Position numbers and translations under genes: made by a program. The notes beneath the pieces are model-generated. The model saw only the letters and a program-made list of their open reading frames with translations. It searched no databases and was not told the DNA's origin. 64,000 nucleotides of DNA, taken from Pinus tabuliformis (Eukaryota; Streptophyta; Pinopsida; Pinales; Pinaceae). Below, piece by piece: positions 53,451-64,000 of the stretch. The stretch is from positions 145,058,605 to 145,122,604 of the forward strand of contig CM062808.1 in assembly GCA_031772625.1 (NCBI GenBank), in the 5' to 3' direction. The number at the start of each line of letters is the position of its first letter. Position 1 is the stretch's first letter.

Positions 53451-56400
53451 GGGGTTTCTGTGAAATGACAACATTATAATTAATAATATTTAGAAACATA
53501 AATAAAAACAATTCTACGCATTGCACTATCAAAACATTGTACCTATTGTATTATTAGTTGCAAAAGGCAAGCTCCGAGCACCTATTGAAGTGGGACCATG
53601 GAAAAATTTTGGGGGTTAATATTCGAGAGTGGGCTAAGTTTCCATGATTTTTCCAACAATAAAAAAATCGCCGAATTCCACTTTTTATAAAAATGATTCT
53701 CCCAAATTTTATAGTATAAAATTATTTGACATTAAATATCCCTTAAATTTAATAGACACTATAAGTAAAATCAATAGAAATTTGAATACTTTTACAAATA
53801 TATCTCCAAATATTTTACAGTTTGCATATTAGGGACTACTATGATTCGCAAAATTTTCTAAAATTTACGATAAATTTCCATCCTTAAAATTTCCCCAGTA
53901 AGATATTCTCCCATTTCATCTTATTAAGACAAAAAAAAAGAGCAGAAATAGATGCAACAATAGCGTTTGGTTGACATTTCTCCTCTAGAACACACGGAAA
54001 TGAATGATGGTAAAACCAGAGTTTTGTCTTTGAAAAATTATAGCAGGAAACGTAATGTTAAGATGATTTTGCAATAACGTGTTTATGAAAACTCAACTGC
54101 ATGTGCGAAGTGGGCATGAGTTGGAAAGATTATGAACAATACTCAAATGACAATCAACGAATGATGAAATGTCTCGATGACTTGCATTTAGTTATTGCTT
54201 TCATGTATCCAGTTTACCAATAATCAATATGAATTTTTTACTATTATGACGATGAATTAGTAATTTTATGTGGTAAGTAATTATCACTCTCCAAATGTGT
54301 ATAATTCAAATATACCAAAAATTTATATGTACATAAAAGTTTTTTTTTTCATAAATTACAAGATTTTTATTAAAAAAATTCCTTGCATTTATAAATTTTA
54401 TTAAACTTGGAAAAACTTATTTAAATGACTTAGTTTATTTATCTTTTTAATTTTCTGCATTAAATGATTTTTCTTTTGTATACAAAGTATTAGCATATGT
54501 ATGAAATGAGTAAAGGGGGCGTGTATTAATTTTAAAGATGAAGATAAAATTAATGAAATGTACTTGCAAGCATAAATATAAAGGAAAAGTTTAATAAGTT
54601 TGTAAAATGCAATTATAAAAGGGTTATCTTATATCGATTAAATTTCAATGTTAAGGGTTGTTATTCGATTCATACCTCCATGTAAACATATGGTGATGAA
54701 TGCAAGGCCTAACATATTTGGTATGTTGTTGTATCATTGTGTAAAATACAATTAATGGTGGGCACTCCTAGTTCAAGTTTTCTTTAAGAGTAAATTTTGA
54801 GATCAAGTTAGCATTGAAAGTTTTATCAAGACGATACATGTGATCTTCATATCAACTGTTTTTGCAAAAGTAACAAAGGATGTTGCAAAATACAAGCAAG
54901 GTATGGTTATAGAGCTAATGTCAACAATGTTGCATACAATGATCTTCATGTTGTTCATTTGTTGTTGTTGGCAATCATACCTGATGAAAGTGATTTAAGT
55001 GAGCCACTCATTACTAGATAACATAATTATAGGAGCAATGTCTCTACCACATGGAAGGTAGATAAGGAATCTATTATTAAAACTAAATATTATGAAAAAT
55101 TAAGAGGTCACAACCTAGTCATTCCTACTCACAACCTACATAAAAATGCTCATTACTCTTATGTCCATCCCATCCAAAATAGTACCTAGTGCAAGGGAGA
55201 AGGAAAAACAAGAACTAGAAAAAGGCCATTCTTAATAATGGACTATGACACAATGTTTTGTGGAAATTCATTGGTCAAAAAGACTTTAGTGTAGGCATTT
55301 GATACAATAATGTTAGAAGTATTGTTGGGAAAGGTAATGGGTTTAAGTTTATAAAAATAATTGTCACATTGCCACTATGTAATTCTTAGGCAAACAACAA
55401 TGTCACACAAGATAGGATGGTTGGTCAAGGATGAGTACATGACACCATGATGACTTTATCATATGGTATGGAACAATAAGTTTGGAATATTTTCAATATC
55501 AAAAAGAAAACTAAAGGAATGTCACATATTTTCCAAAGGTGAGTGACAATATTTACCTACAACTTATGTTTATGAAATCTAAATGTGCATAGAAATTTGT
55601 GCATTCTCATATTAGTTTTGGTTGGTCCTTTTTATTGTTTTCATATTCGTGACAAATTATCTTTTCCATATATGACTCAGAAACACATAAAATAATAATA
55701 TGCATGTGCCCTATGTAACACCAAATCTTTGCATGAACCAAATGTAGGATTTTGAGTTGGAGAGTGATCCTCATTGATGTGGTGTAAAGTACCCCTAGGA
55801 GTCTTCTTTTCCATATATGACCTATGAACACGTAAAATAATAATATGTATGTTCCCTGTGTGAAACATCTAATCTCTGCATGAAGTAGATGTAGGATTTT
55901 GAGTTTGACAATGATCCTCATTGATGTAGTGTAAAGTACCCCTAGAAATATTAGTGTTGACAACCAATATGAAAGGATGTGTATTAGAAAAAACATTTTT
56001 TATTTTGACAAGTTCGAAGTAGTTAGGCTCAAGCCTCAACCATTATTTCGTACTTGTTTGGTCCTCATATTCTAGTTATGACTTTCAAAAGCTACACTAA
56101 TAATGAATACAACAATGTTCATTATTATTGATGACACAAGGAACATAATGGTGTATGCATAAGTGTATATGCATTAAAAACACCCTTAGGTGGATAGCAT
56201 TGCATGTTGCAAGTATATAAAACTTTGTTTGTGCAATCTTTTTATGCTTATATTTTATGGAAAAGTAGGTGAAACGAAGGATGTGGGAGATAATATATTA
56301 TTTCAATACAAGAGGTCTCATACATGAAAATTCCTAAATTTGTTCTATTTTGGTTAAGATAGTCACTACAAAAATAGATCATCAATATATATTCATCTAA

Positions 56401-56640
56401 CAACATGTTGAAGCAGCTACAACCACCCTACAAAATTTTTCCTTAGCCTGTTTTGGAGTCTCCCTACCAACCTTACACAAAAATTTGTCTTGCTTCATCA
56501 AGTACTCAAGCTTCACGATTTTTCCTCACACAAAGGCAACCTGTCGATCATAGTTGATCCACTCCCCTCACAGGCTACTCACCCTGACTTGGTCTAGCTA
56601 TAGGATGAGAAACTTCCCCTTGAAAAATGCACATTTCTAG
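53451..56640. other. AT-rich intergenic region
   Basis: About 3.2 kb with no recognisable gene. The translation of 55040-55260 shows a faint coding-like run without a known motif. A 145-bp tandem repeat lies at 55661-55950. Confidence 0.5.
55661..55950. repeat. 145-bp tandem repeat, two copies
   Basis: Units begin CTTTTCCATATATGAC at 55661 and 55806 and share blocks such as TGTAGGATTTTGAGTT, GATCCTCATTGATGT and GTGTAAAGTACCCCTAG. They are diverged by roughly 15 per cent by eye, so it is an older duplication. Confidence 0.85.
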
Positions 56641-56665
56641 AGGGAAACCAACCTTCCCTCCAAAA

Positions 56666-56829
56666 ATTGCACAATCCTCTCTAACAGCCTGTTGGGCTCC
56701 AGGATTGTGCAATCCTACTAGCCAACCCTACCAGTAGGATTTGCGCAAATTTTCCCTGCAGAGGCTGTTAAGACCAGGATTTACGCAATTCTGGGTGGAA
56801 ATTAGATACTCTGCCCAGAAATTGCGCAA
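56666..56829. repeat. Array of five ATTGCGCAAT-type palindromes, ~38-bp spacing
   Basis: ATTGCACAAT (56666), ATTGTGCAAT (56704, within AGGATTGTGCAATCCT), ATTTGCGCAAAT (56739, a perfect 12-bp palindrome), ATTTACGCAATT (56779) and ATTGCGCAA (56821). Centres are about 38, 36, 40 and 40 bases apart. More copies lie at 57735-57930. Confidence 0.6.
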
Positions 56830-57734
56830 ACCTCCTGGGCAGTCAGCCCAAGTCATAGCCAGGAATGCACATTTTTCCCAAGCAGTTGAGAAATTGCATG
56901 CAGGAGCAGTATGTTTGACCAGTTCCACCCGGATCGAGGAAACTTGAATTGCATGCATGGATGACTTTCTCTTCCCGGAATAGTAAGAGACAACATGAAA
57001 AAGGCATCCCATGATTCAGGGAGCTATTTTTAGCAGCCTGGGTTACCTACAAAGTTGTTTTAGAAGTTTCCCTCCAAGTGTCGCTTTTTCCTAGATTTGT
57101 GGCATGAACGTCATCAGACCAAACTTATTTATTCGATGCATCAGAGCTCATTCATTCACATTGATCTTGGAGCACTGACATCCCACAGCACATCTAGGAC
57201 TCTTTGACACATTCGGCTTAGCTATTCATGGGTAAGTGGCCTCAAGTTGTATTTTTAGCATTTCTGTCGCTTTTTGTGTGTTCACTTGTGTGAGTGTTGT
57301 TTGCTTGATTTCTTTGAATGCCTGTTGTCGTTTACATGTATTCTAGATTTTCCTAGTTCTGTTTCAGTTTTCCTTGCTATCTCACTGTTGTCACATGCAT
57401 GAAACTATTTTGCACGGATGTTTGCCCAACCAACAAACTACCTCACCCGCATGCATGTTGATTTGTTTGTTGAATCTTTCATTCATGATTTGCATGCACT
57501 GTTAATCACTTCTGCTACCACTTAGTGTCACCATGCATTCACTATCTTGCTTGCTTTCAGTTGCCCGTCAGTGAGTCAGGCCAAGCTTGGCCCGGGCTCT
57601 ACCTTCACCAAGGCTGCATTGCATAATCTGGGGAAGAAAGGCTCACCTTCCTCTCCAGATTTATGCATCCTTTCCCATCATTGGAGTCAAAGACTGTTTT
57701 ATGCATTTCTATAGGAAAGTGGCTGCTTGGCCTA

Positions 57735-57935
57735 AGAAATTGCACAAATCTGTCCCTGGGCAAGCAGGCCTTCCCAGCTGGAACTACGCAATATGCAATC
57801 CCAATAGCTAGATACCTGACTGGATTGCGCATTTTGCAAATATAGCAACTAGATCTACCTCCCAGGTATGCCATACTACCTTTTGTGCAGTTCTAGAAGC
57901 CATTCACCCAACCTCCTAGTAAAATTTGTGCAATC
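57735..57935. repeat. Second cluster of TTGCGCAA-type motifs
   Basis: AATTGCACAAAT near 57737, ACGCAATATGCAAT near 57785, ATTGCGCATTTTGCAAA near 57825 and ATTTGTGCAAT near 57923, in the transcribed strand just upstream of P3. Spacing is less regular than in the first array. Confidence 0.5.
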
Positions 57936-57954
57936 TTGCTCACCGGTTCCCGAG

Positions 57955-58040
57955 GTATGTTTTGTGTCCTTCCCTAAATTTTCTTTGTTCTCACTGACAT
58001 ATTTGTTGCCATGCATTTTGCTTGTTTCCTGATCTTTCAG
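57955..58040 (+). other. Probable short intron at the start of P3
   Basis: A donor-like CCGAG/GTATGT at 57955 and an acceptor TTTCAG/GACACTG ending at 58040, with a T-rich tract before the AG, define an 86-base intron. The recognisable P3 frame starts right after the acceptor. The upstream exon is not recognised. Confidence 0.45.
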
Positions 58041-60010
58041 GACACTGATGTTATTTCAGTTGGAGCAGCAGCTGAGCAGGTGACCCCTGGTTTGCCGATC
58101 TATGAAGATACAAAGTTGTATATAGACAAGGACATCAAACTAAAGTGGCAAGAGGTTAATGAAACATTTGCATGCACTTTTGGGGAAGACCTAAAAGACT
58201 GTCAAGTGTACATGAACATTCATAAGTTCGTATTGTACCAGATTGTATGCAAATACCCTGTGTTCCCATGCGCGGACATGATTCACTAGATCGTCTCTCA
58301 CACTAATGCTGAGACAATGACCTTGAGCAGTGTCTGTGTGATGAAGCTTGCAACCTTCTGGGCATGAGATTATGATGAGATGTATCAGATGTCCGAGCCC
58401 ATGACTGTCATGACCCCTCCATTTAGCTTGGCTAACAACAAAGCTCACTCCAGAGATATTCTAAAGGATTGGGTAAAGGAGCCAACTCGCTTCAGGATGA
58501 CACCCAACCAGGTCTATAAGATGAAGATATTGAGGAAGGCATACCAATACTTGGTCATAATCACATGTCGACTGAGTGGCCAAGAAAGCACTGAAACATT
58601 TCCTCAGAGTTGGGTGATCGCGGTGGACCAACTCGCTAGAGAAGGAAGGCCATGCAATTGGTTCGACGTACTGGCTCATCAGCTGAAGGAACAAGTCACG
58701 AAGGCTCGACAGTCACCTGAGGGCATGCATGTAGAGATTTACATGTCTACCTACATTCTAGATGAAGTCTGTGCCCGACATGAGTTCTTGAGCTTGGAGA
58801 GGGCATGGTCAGTAGCGAAGATTTTTGTGAACATGTATTTCAAGCTATTTTCCAAATGTAGCTTCAAAGGAGTAATCATATGGCTATCCGACCATTTTGT
58901 TACCCGAGTGTATAGGTTGATATTCGAATAGGATCCACCCTACATGTTAGAGGAAGAAATGAAGGAATTGTTAGGCATTGCAGATTGGTATGCTTCACCA
59001 TCCGGCACATTCATTCAAGTGTTTAGTGCGGAGAAGGCTCCGCATGTTCTGCCAAAGTTGACCTTGGACGTGCTCTTCATGCAGGAAGTAGCGTACCACA
59101 TCTCGCCAGGATTGACAACTAGACTGCAGCAAAAGAAGAAGGCACCTTGTCCCGCTCTTCCGTTGTGGATTGGGTTATATGAGATCCGTAGTATCAAGCA
59201 AGTGAATGTTGAAGCAAGACAGATGAGGAAGTGCCCTTTCAACCTCCAAAGCTTCAACCCGTATGACCCACATTGCATTGTGAAGGATCACTACGCGAGA
59301 TTTCAATTCAACTAGATCCATGCAGCATGTCATTGGGCCAAGAAGAACTCATGGAGGTACTACTACAATTCGTCCATACCTAATGAACAGGTCGTCTTCA
59401 CCATAGAGTGGTTAGAAAATCAACATGAAGCATCATCACAGAGAGCACCAGCAGTAGCAGCAGTAACAACAAAAACAGAGGCAGCAGAGCCAAGCATACC
59501 TGTGCGTGAAAAAAGGAAGAGGAAGATTGTCGACCACATGGAGGAGGAGAAAAGCTACAAGCTTTGAGCAGATCCACTTGTAGAACAAGCAACTATGGAT
59601 ATTTAGGAAAATAGGCAGCAGTATGACAAGTGCATCGCTCAAAGGTAGAGGGATAAGAAGAGAATGGAATAAGCAGAGAAGGAGTTGCATGAGTTGAGGG
59701 AGAAACTCTGAAGAGAACAAAATTTGCGCTAATAGGAGAAGGAAGCGCAAGAGTAGTAGATGCAACAGGGGGCGTACCATGTGCAGACAAATGAAGTAGC
59801 ACCCAGACAAGTAGTTGATTCTTTTAATAGCTGGCATCAGGTGAACAGGTTGAACCCTCGTAGGGGCAAGACTTTTCTTATGAGATAAAATAGGATCTAG
59901 AACAGTTGGATGCATACATGGACCAACAGGAGTTGGAACAAGACATCGACCTCATGCCTCACCACAGAGAGGTCGACTCACCCATTTCGATGCATTCGTA
60001 TGATAAGTGA
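58041..60010 (+). pseudogene. P3: ORF with plant-transposon-type core and coiled-coil tail
   Basis: Blocks read in order: LPIYEDTKLYIDKDIKL, VVPFAD-like VFPCADMIH, the long open frame 58380-58931 with ITCRLSGQESTETFPQSW, GRPCNWFDVLAHQLKEQV and MSTYILDEVCARHEFLSL, then 58944-59315 with EEEMKELLGIADWY. The C-terminus (59316-59830) is Glu/Gln/Arg-rich with an Ala/Thr-rich linker and coiled-coil heptads. The CNWFDVLAHQL... MSTYILDEVC pattern is like the FNW...FHYSWLLL pattern in TE-E and the P1/P2 core. Stops near 58288, 58365, 58929, 59313 and in the tail break it. Family name unverified. Confidence 0.55.
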
Positions 60011-60529
60011 GTCTTGAATGACCAAGGAGGCACTGAGATCTTTGGTGGTCAGCCAGAAGCAGAGGTGCACAACATATCCTTTGATGAATCTCACCACAAA
60101 GTTGTGCACTCTCATAGAGTACCGACTACTAACTACTAACTCTATCTACACTAAATCCCCTATGTTCCCCTTTCCCTATTACTATAACACCATGGTGTAT
60201 AAAACCCCAATCAATGTATAAATATCCCCCCTTTAGCATTATAGCTAAATAACACTTCTAAGGGAGACATTAGCCCACTAGGGGCTATAGTCAACCCTTG
60301 CTTTGGGATTACCCTAACCTCTGGTTAGAGTAATAACCTATACTAAACCCTCATTTACCTTTTTTCCGAAAAATTTCATAAAAAACCCCTTCCCCCCCTG
60401 TCAAACATAGCATTCAAAGGATTTTCTAAACCCAACAGATTAACCCGCATACGCCAAACCCACGAAAAACCCCCTAACCTAAAGTTTTAAACCTGAAATA
60501 TTTTAACGAATATTTTATTCGCTAGCGGG
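60011..60529. other. Spacer between P3 and P2
   Basis: Pyrimidine-rich, no coding sense. Its C-runs and TTTACC/CCTAACC elements vaguely resemble the minus strand of the 8341-8480 region upstream of P1, but the match is not strong enough to call. Confidence 0.35.
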
Positions 60530-60980
60530 TCCCCACCCAAACTTGCACGATGGGTCGGGGCGCCCGCCAGCCCTCGATCTCCCGTCGCCTTCAATCCAAC
60601 GCTGGGCAGGAAATTTGAGTTTTAAACCTGTCACGGTTTAGCGTCCGGGGAGTGGGTAGTTTTTCTCCCGTACGCTGGACGCGTGGTAGCGGGCGGAGGT
60701 GTTCGGAGCCCCCCTCCCCGATACCGCCTTCTCCCAAAAGTGGTGCGGGGAGACCGCTTACCGCCTTCCCTCTTACCGCCTACTCTGTCACGTCACCCCC
60801 ACATCATCGTGACGTCATATCACCGGCCCCGCCACCGTGCCTCGTGGCCCTCCACATCATCTTGCCACCCCACACATCCGCCACCGTGTCCTGCCATGTT
60901 GGCCTCCAGCTCAGCACCCACGTCACCTTCCGTACCCAGGCCCGCCATGACGTCATGCTAACGTCATCGACGGAAAAGCG
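60530..60980 (+). promoter_or_regulatory. GC-rich island with TGACGTCA sites upstream of P2
   Basis: This is the most GC-rich stretch in the window, in sharp contrast to its AT-rich surroundings. It contains two perfect TGACGTCA palindromes (60810-60817, 60948-60955), plus TCACGTCA (60787), CACGTCA (60919) and ACGTCA (60961). These match plant bZIP/TGA-type sites. It lies about 700-1,150 bases upstream of the P2 start. Overlapping Pro-rich ORFs here are composition artefacts. Confidence 0.5.
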
Positions 60981-61681
60981 CCAATAACCCACATTTTCCA
61001 AAATCATCGTTAAAAACGCGCATAAGAGCCATTTTATGTCATTTTCACTCGAAAAAGACAGAGTCGCCGTTTTATTTGTTCACTGCGAAATTTGCCTCCA
61101 AGCTACGAAATTGAAAGCTACAGACGCCGCAACCCACCAATTTAGCTGCATTGTTCATCCACTGCTCAACCCGGAGGCTCTCGGCATCGTTTATCTAGGT
61201 ATTTGCCAGAATTCACCTGTTTTACCAGTATTTATGTCATTTCTCTGCAATATTGTCCATTAAACACCTGGTAATTCCCAAATTAAAGATTGTCTCTTAG
61301 TCAATTCTGGACTAAAACAACCTGCATTACCCCCTGCTCCAAAATTCGATGTTACAACAATAATTCGCGGCCTTAAATTTGCAAATTAACCTCCCAATCG
61401 CCCGTCATTGTTCCCTTTTGCCAGGTACATACTTGAAGGACCAAACTTTACCAAATTATAATTATACCCCCTCCTCCGCAATTCATCTTCATTAGTCACA
61501 ATCCCTGTGAATTTACCTAAGCAGAGCAGAGGCAAGCCTGCCTACTCCTCTTTGAAGAACATATTTGTCATTATCTGCATTCAGTCTGCCACTTGACTTC
61601 TAGAAAAGTTTGCAAGCTATTTCATTCACCTTGATTGCATTCAGAGATTGCATTTTAAAGACAGCACCCAAAGGCTACACA
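60981..61681 (+). promoter_or_regulatory. P2 leader region
   Basis: A pyrimidine-rich, likely transcribed leader. Donor-like (TCTAG/GTATTT near 61196) and acceptor-like sites suggest an intron in the 5' UTR, as may also be so in P1. Not proven from sequence alone. Confidence 0.35.
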
Positions 61682-64000
61682 ATGGCTGCTCCAGCACCCA
61701 TAGCTCTCAGTGTTGTCCCCATGAATCCACCTAATAAAGAGCTTGAGTCCTTTCCTCTTGCTGACATAGATTACCTCATCCAAGACTTTGTGGGTGACAG
61801 GAACCATTTACAGACCTTCCGGGAGTTAAGGGATAACTATTTGAACAATAAAGACACATATGGGATATGGGAATCTAATCTGCCCTATTACTTCCTCCCA
61901 TCTGTCAACATTTTTCCAGAGATTATCTGCCTTTGTGCTGAGAATTATGATCCAAATCATAGAGCTGTCAAGTCTCCATCTGGGAGCATCCTCTTCCACA
62001 TTAATGCTGAGTCCATCAACCAGATACTCAACTTCAAGCAAACTCAGCTGCTGCATCCTTTCTCCATGAACTATCTGCTGGATACAGGTGCCAAGTTTTC
62101 CACTAATGACATTCAGAAGATCACCAAGATATTTATGAGAGCTGACTGCCAGCCCATAGGGCCTCCTCCTTTCTTGTATGTCCATTTTACAGATGTAGGA
62201 AAACTTCTGCTTGACATGATTGCATATGTGTTGGGCTATAAAACCAGTGAGTATGTTGATGAGACTGTGTTGGTGTTTTTAGCTGCTTATAGCCCACGTC
62301 AACCCCCTGCCTACAAATATAATTTTGCTAAATTCATAGCCAACAAGATACATGACCAGCTGTTCAAAGTATATAGGGAGGGCATATTCAAATACTCATC
62401 ATACATCTACCACTTTTTCATGTATTACCAGTCCGAGGCCTTTCAATGCCCCATCAAAAAGCTGGATTCTAAGGGGGAAAGAAGGTTTGTCATCTTCTAG
62501 ACATCAGTTTATCACCAAGTCCAAGATTCACCATACTCATACTATGAATTTATCGATGAGTTTGTCTACCCAGTCTCTTGCTTATTAATGAGGTCCCCTC
62601 CTCCCAGAGTCTCATTTGAAATCCAAAAAACTCTGCAGCTGTCCAAAAATTATAAAATAGGTGATTGGTACCTATATCAAGATCATACAGTCATCAGAAT
62701 TTATGGCTGTGAGCTCTGTCCATACAGGCTCCCAAAATATGTACCAATGAGACTATTTGCCTTGGAGTACTATAGGCAGCTCATTCACTCTGACCTCACC
62801 CACTTTCATAGTGCTAAAAAGAAAGCCCATCTCAAGTTTAAGCACCACCTGGGCCCCTTCATCATGAACAAAAAAGAGGGATGGCAAGATGCTGAGAAAA
62901 TCCTCAAAGACAAGTACAAGCTATCAAAAAGTTTCCGGTGGGTCCCTTATGACCCTGAAGGCTTCATCTGTGCTAGGAGGGTCAAGTACAGGCTGCTAGG
63001 CTATGAGCATTGTAAATATCCACATATTGAGCAGTATTCCAATCAGCAAGAATGGTAGCAAGATACATTAATTGAGAAACTTACTGAAGAAGAAATAATG
63101 CAAAAGAATGTCAAGGATTTGGAAAAAACTCTTGACTTGGATTCTGTGCAGCAGGTAATCTTCAAGCAACCACATCCAGTGGGAGAAGGGACATTAGCTA
63201 CAACTACTGCACCAGCCACCCAAGCGCCATCTACAGCAGCATCAGGTACAAATAAGGGTAAAGGAATAATGGGTGCTGGAGAAGAAACAGTAAAAGCACA
63301 ACCTACCTCCTCAATTGGGCAGAAACAAGATCAGACCCCTCCACCGTAAACAGAACCACCAACAGCACCTATATTGCAAACTCCTGTGCATGAGGAAAGG
63401 GGCAAGAAGAGAGACAGAGAAGAGTCCACTCCTGCTAGTGGATCCTCCCAGCAGCTTGAGGCCAAGAGGCAAAAGGTTGACTCCCCGATCATAGAAGAAA
63501 TAAGTGAAGAAGTCCTTGAGAGCCCAAGGAAAGAAGGGGAAGACAGTGAGCAAACGGGCACAAGCTCTTTCCAACAAGAGTAAGGATTGCAGCTTGGCAT
63601 GGAGGTGTCCTCCTCATCTCAACAGAGCAAGAAGCCTTCAAGCACCAAGGCTTCCTTCAAAGAAATAAAAGCACAAAATGAGCTGTTAAGAATAGAGGTG
63701 TATAAGCAATTCCTCAAAGCAACACCAGCCAAGCAAGAAAGGTTGATGTCAGTGTATGACATACAAGAGGAGAAGATGATCCTCAGTCACTTCAAACCCA
63801 AGGTACCGTAGCCTAAATCAGCTGCAGATTTTGTAAGAACAAGGGTGGAGGTCATGGCAAAGGACATTCACCCCATGGACCAAATAGAGCTGCACAAACA
63901 AATGGGGGAAATGGTCTATGCTACCTTGGTAGAGAGGGCCACAATGGCCCATGAACTGAAAGAATCACTGAAGAATACCAACATTCAGTTGGATTTTGAG
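61682..64000 (+). pseudogene. P2: retroelement-associated ORF, paralogue of P1 (partial)
   Basis: Start chosen at ATG 61682 (ACAATGGCT context), because homology to P1 starts soon after; the frame also extends upstream to 61610. It reads MAAPAPIALSVVP, then the blocks shared with P1, including LGYKTSEYVDETVLVFL. A TAG at 62498, a middle block at 62588-63058 (GDWYLYQDH, RLPKYVPMRLFALEYYR), a Thr/Ala/Pro linker, a Lys/Arg-rich stretch (EERGKKRDREE) that could act as a nuclear signal, and a coiled-coil tail follow. Stops at 62498, 63056, 63347, 63581 and 63809 are all TAG or TAA. It runs off the window end. Better preserved than P1. Confidence 0.65.

Noticed and set aside
60652-61007. Pro/Ser/His-rich ORFs on both strands
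   Set aside because: Produced by GC-rich composition; three frames are open at once and none has conserved structure.
1-64000. tRNA, rRNA, snRNA genes or CRISPR arrays
   Set aside because: None was recognised. tRNA-like strings are retrotransposon primer sites, and no regularly spaced direct repeats with unique spacers exist apart from the palindrome array near 56.7 kb.

Overview
This window is plant nuclear DNA made almost entirely of nested, decayed LTR retrotransposons, with no intact cellular gene. The evidence is Ty3/gypsy polyproteins with chromodomain-like tails, initiator-Met and OTA (Athila/Tat)-type primer sites, TG...CA LTRs with 5-bp target-site duplications (TSDs), and at least five copies of plant-type retroelement-associated ORFs ending in coiled coils. 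The depth of nesting and decay suggests a large, slowly purged genome, possibly a gymnosperm; that is inference only.

Layout. 1-~4690: 3' part of chromovirus TE-A (+), dead reverse transcriptase. 4740-7251 (-): ORF P1, cut off next to TE-A, with its promoter to ~7700. 8166-8883: a recent 360-bp tandem duplication. 8884-17331: TE-B (+), an OTA-lineage element with both LTRs and TSD GTCCA. 18158-45694: the remains of TE-C (+), split by two insertions. TE-D (-, 18894-28240, TSD AGGAG) lies in its ORF. TE-E (+, 30389-45470) lies in its 3' LTR. TE-E is itself split by TE-F (-, 35250-41795, TSD GAAGG), and TE-F holds a plus-oriented fragment, TE-X (~38345-39600). 45700-47320: unique DNA with a coat/gag-like relic. 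47321-53144: TE-G (-, TSD ATCAC), a nearly complete chromovirus that interrupts a peptide-repeat coding relic. 53150-56640: AT-rich DNA with a 145-bp tandem repeat. 56666-60010: P3 (+), preceded by arrays of short palindromes. 60530-60980: GC-rich island with TGACGTCA sites. 61682-64000: P2 (+), a paralogue of P1, running off the end.

How the parts relate. TE-B, C, E, F and X share LTR features: a CCATGG-type palindrome just upstream of a TATA box and, where the 3' end survives, a GTGACTC/GAGTCAC hairpin beside the polypurine tract. TE-B looks like the autonomous type, but its domain order is unusual: proline-rich gag with three zinc knuckles, protease, a second gag-like domain, RT, RNase H, integrase. 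TE-E and TE-F join the second gag-like domain directly to the integrase C-terminus, so they look like amplified RT-less derivatives. TE-C and TE-E also carry a long extra ORF with a coiled-coil tail next to the 3' LTR. TE-D has only gag and protease plus a set of small hairpins. The most interesting candidate system is this set of RT-less, ORF-carrying elements that appear to share LTR signals with an autonomous relative.

All assignments come from reading translations by eye; no database search was run. Junctions given as approximate may be off by tens of bases.
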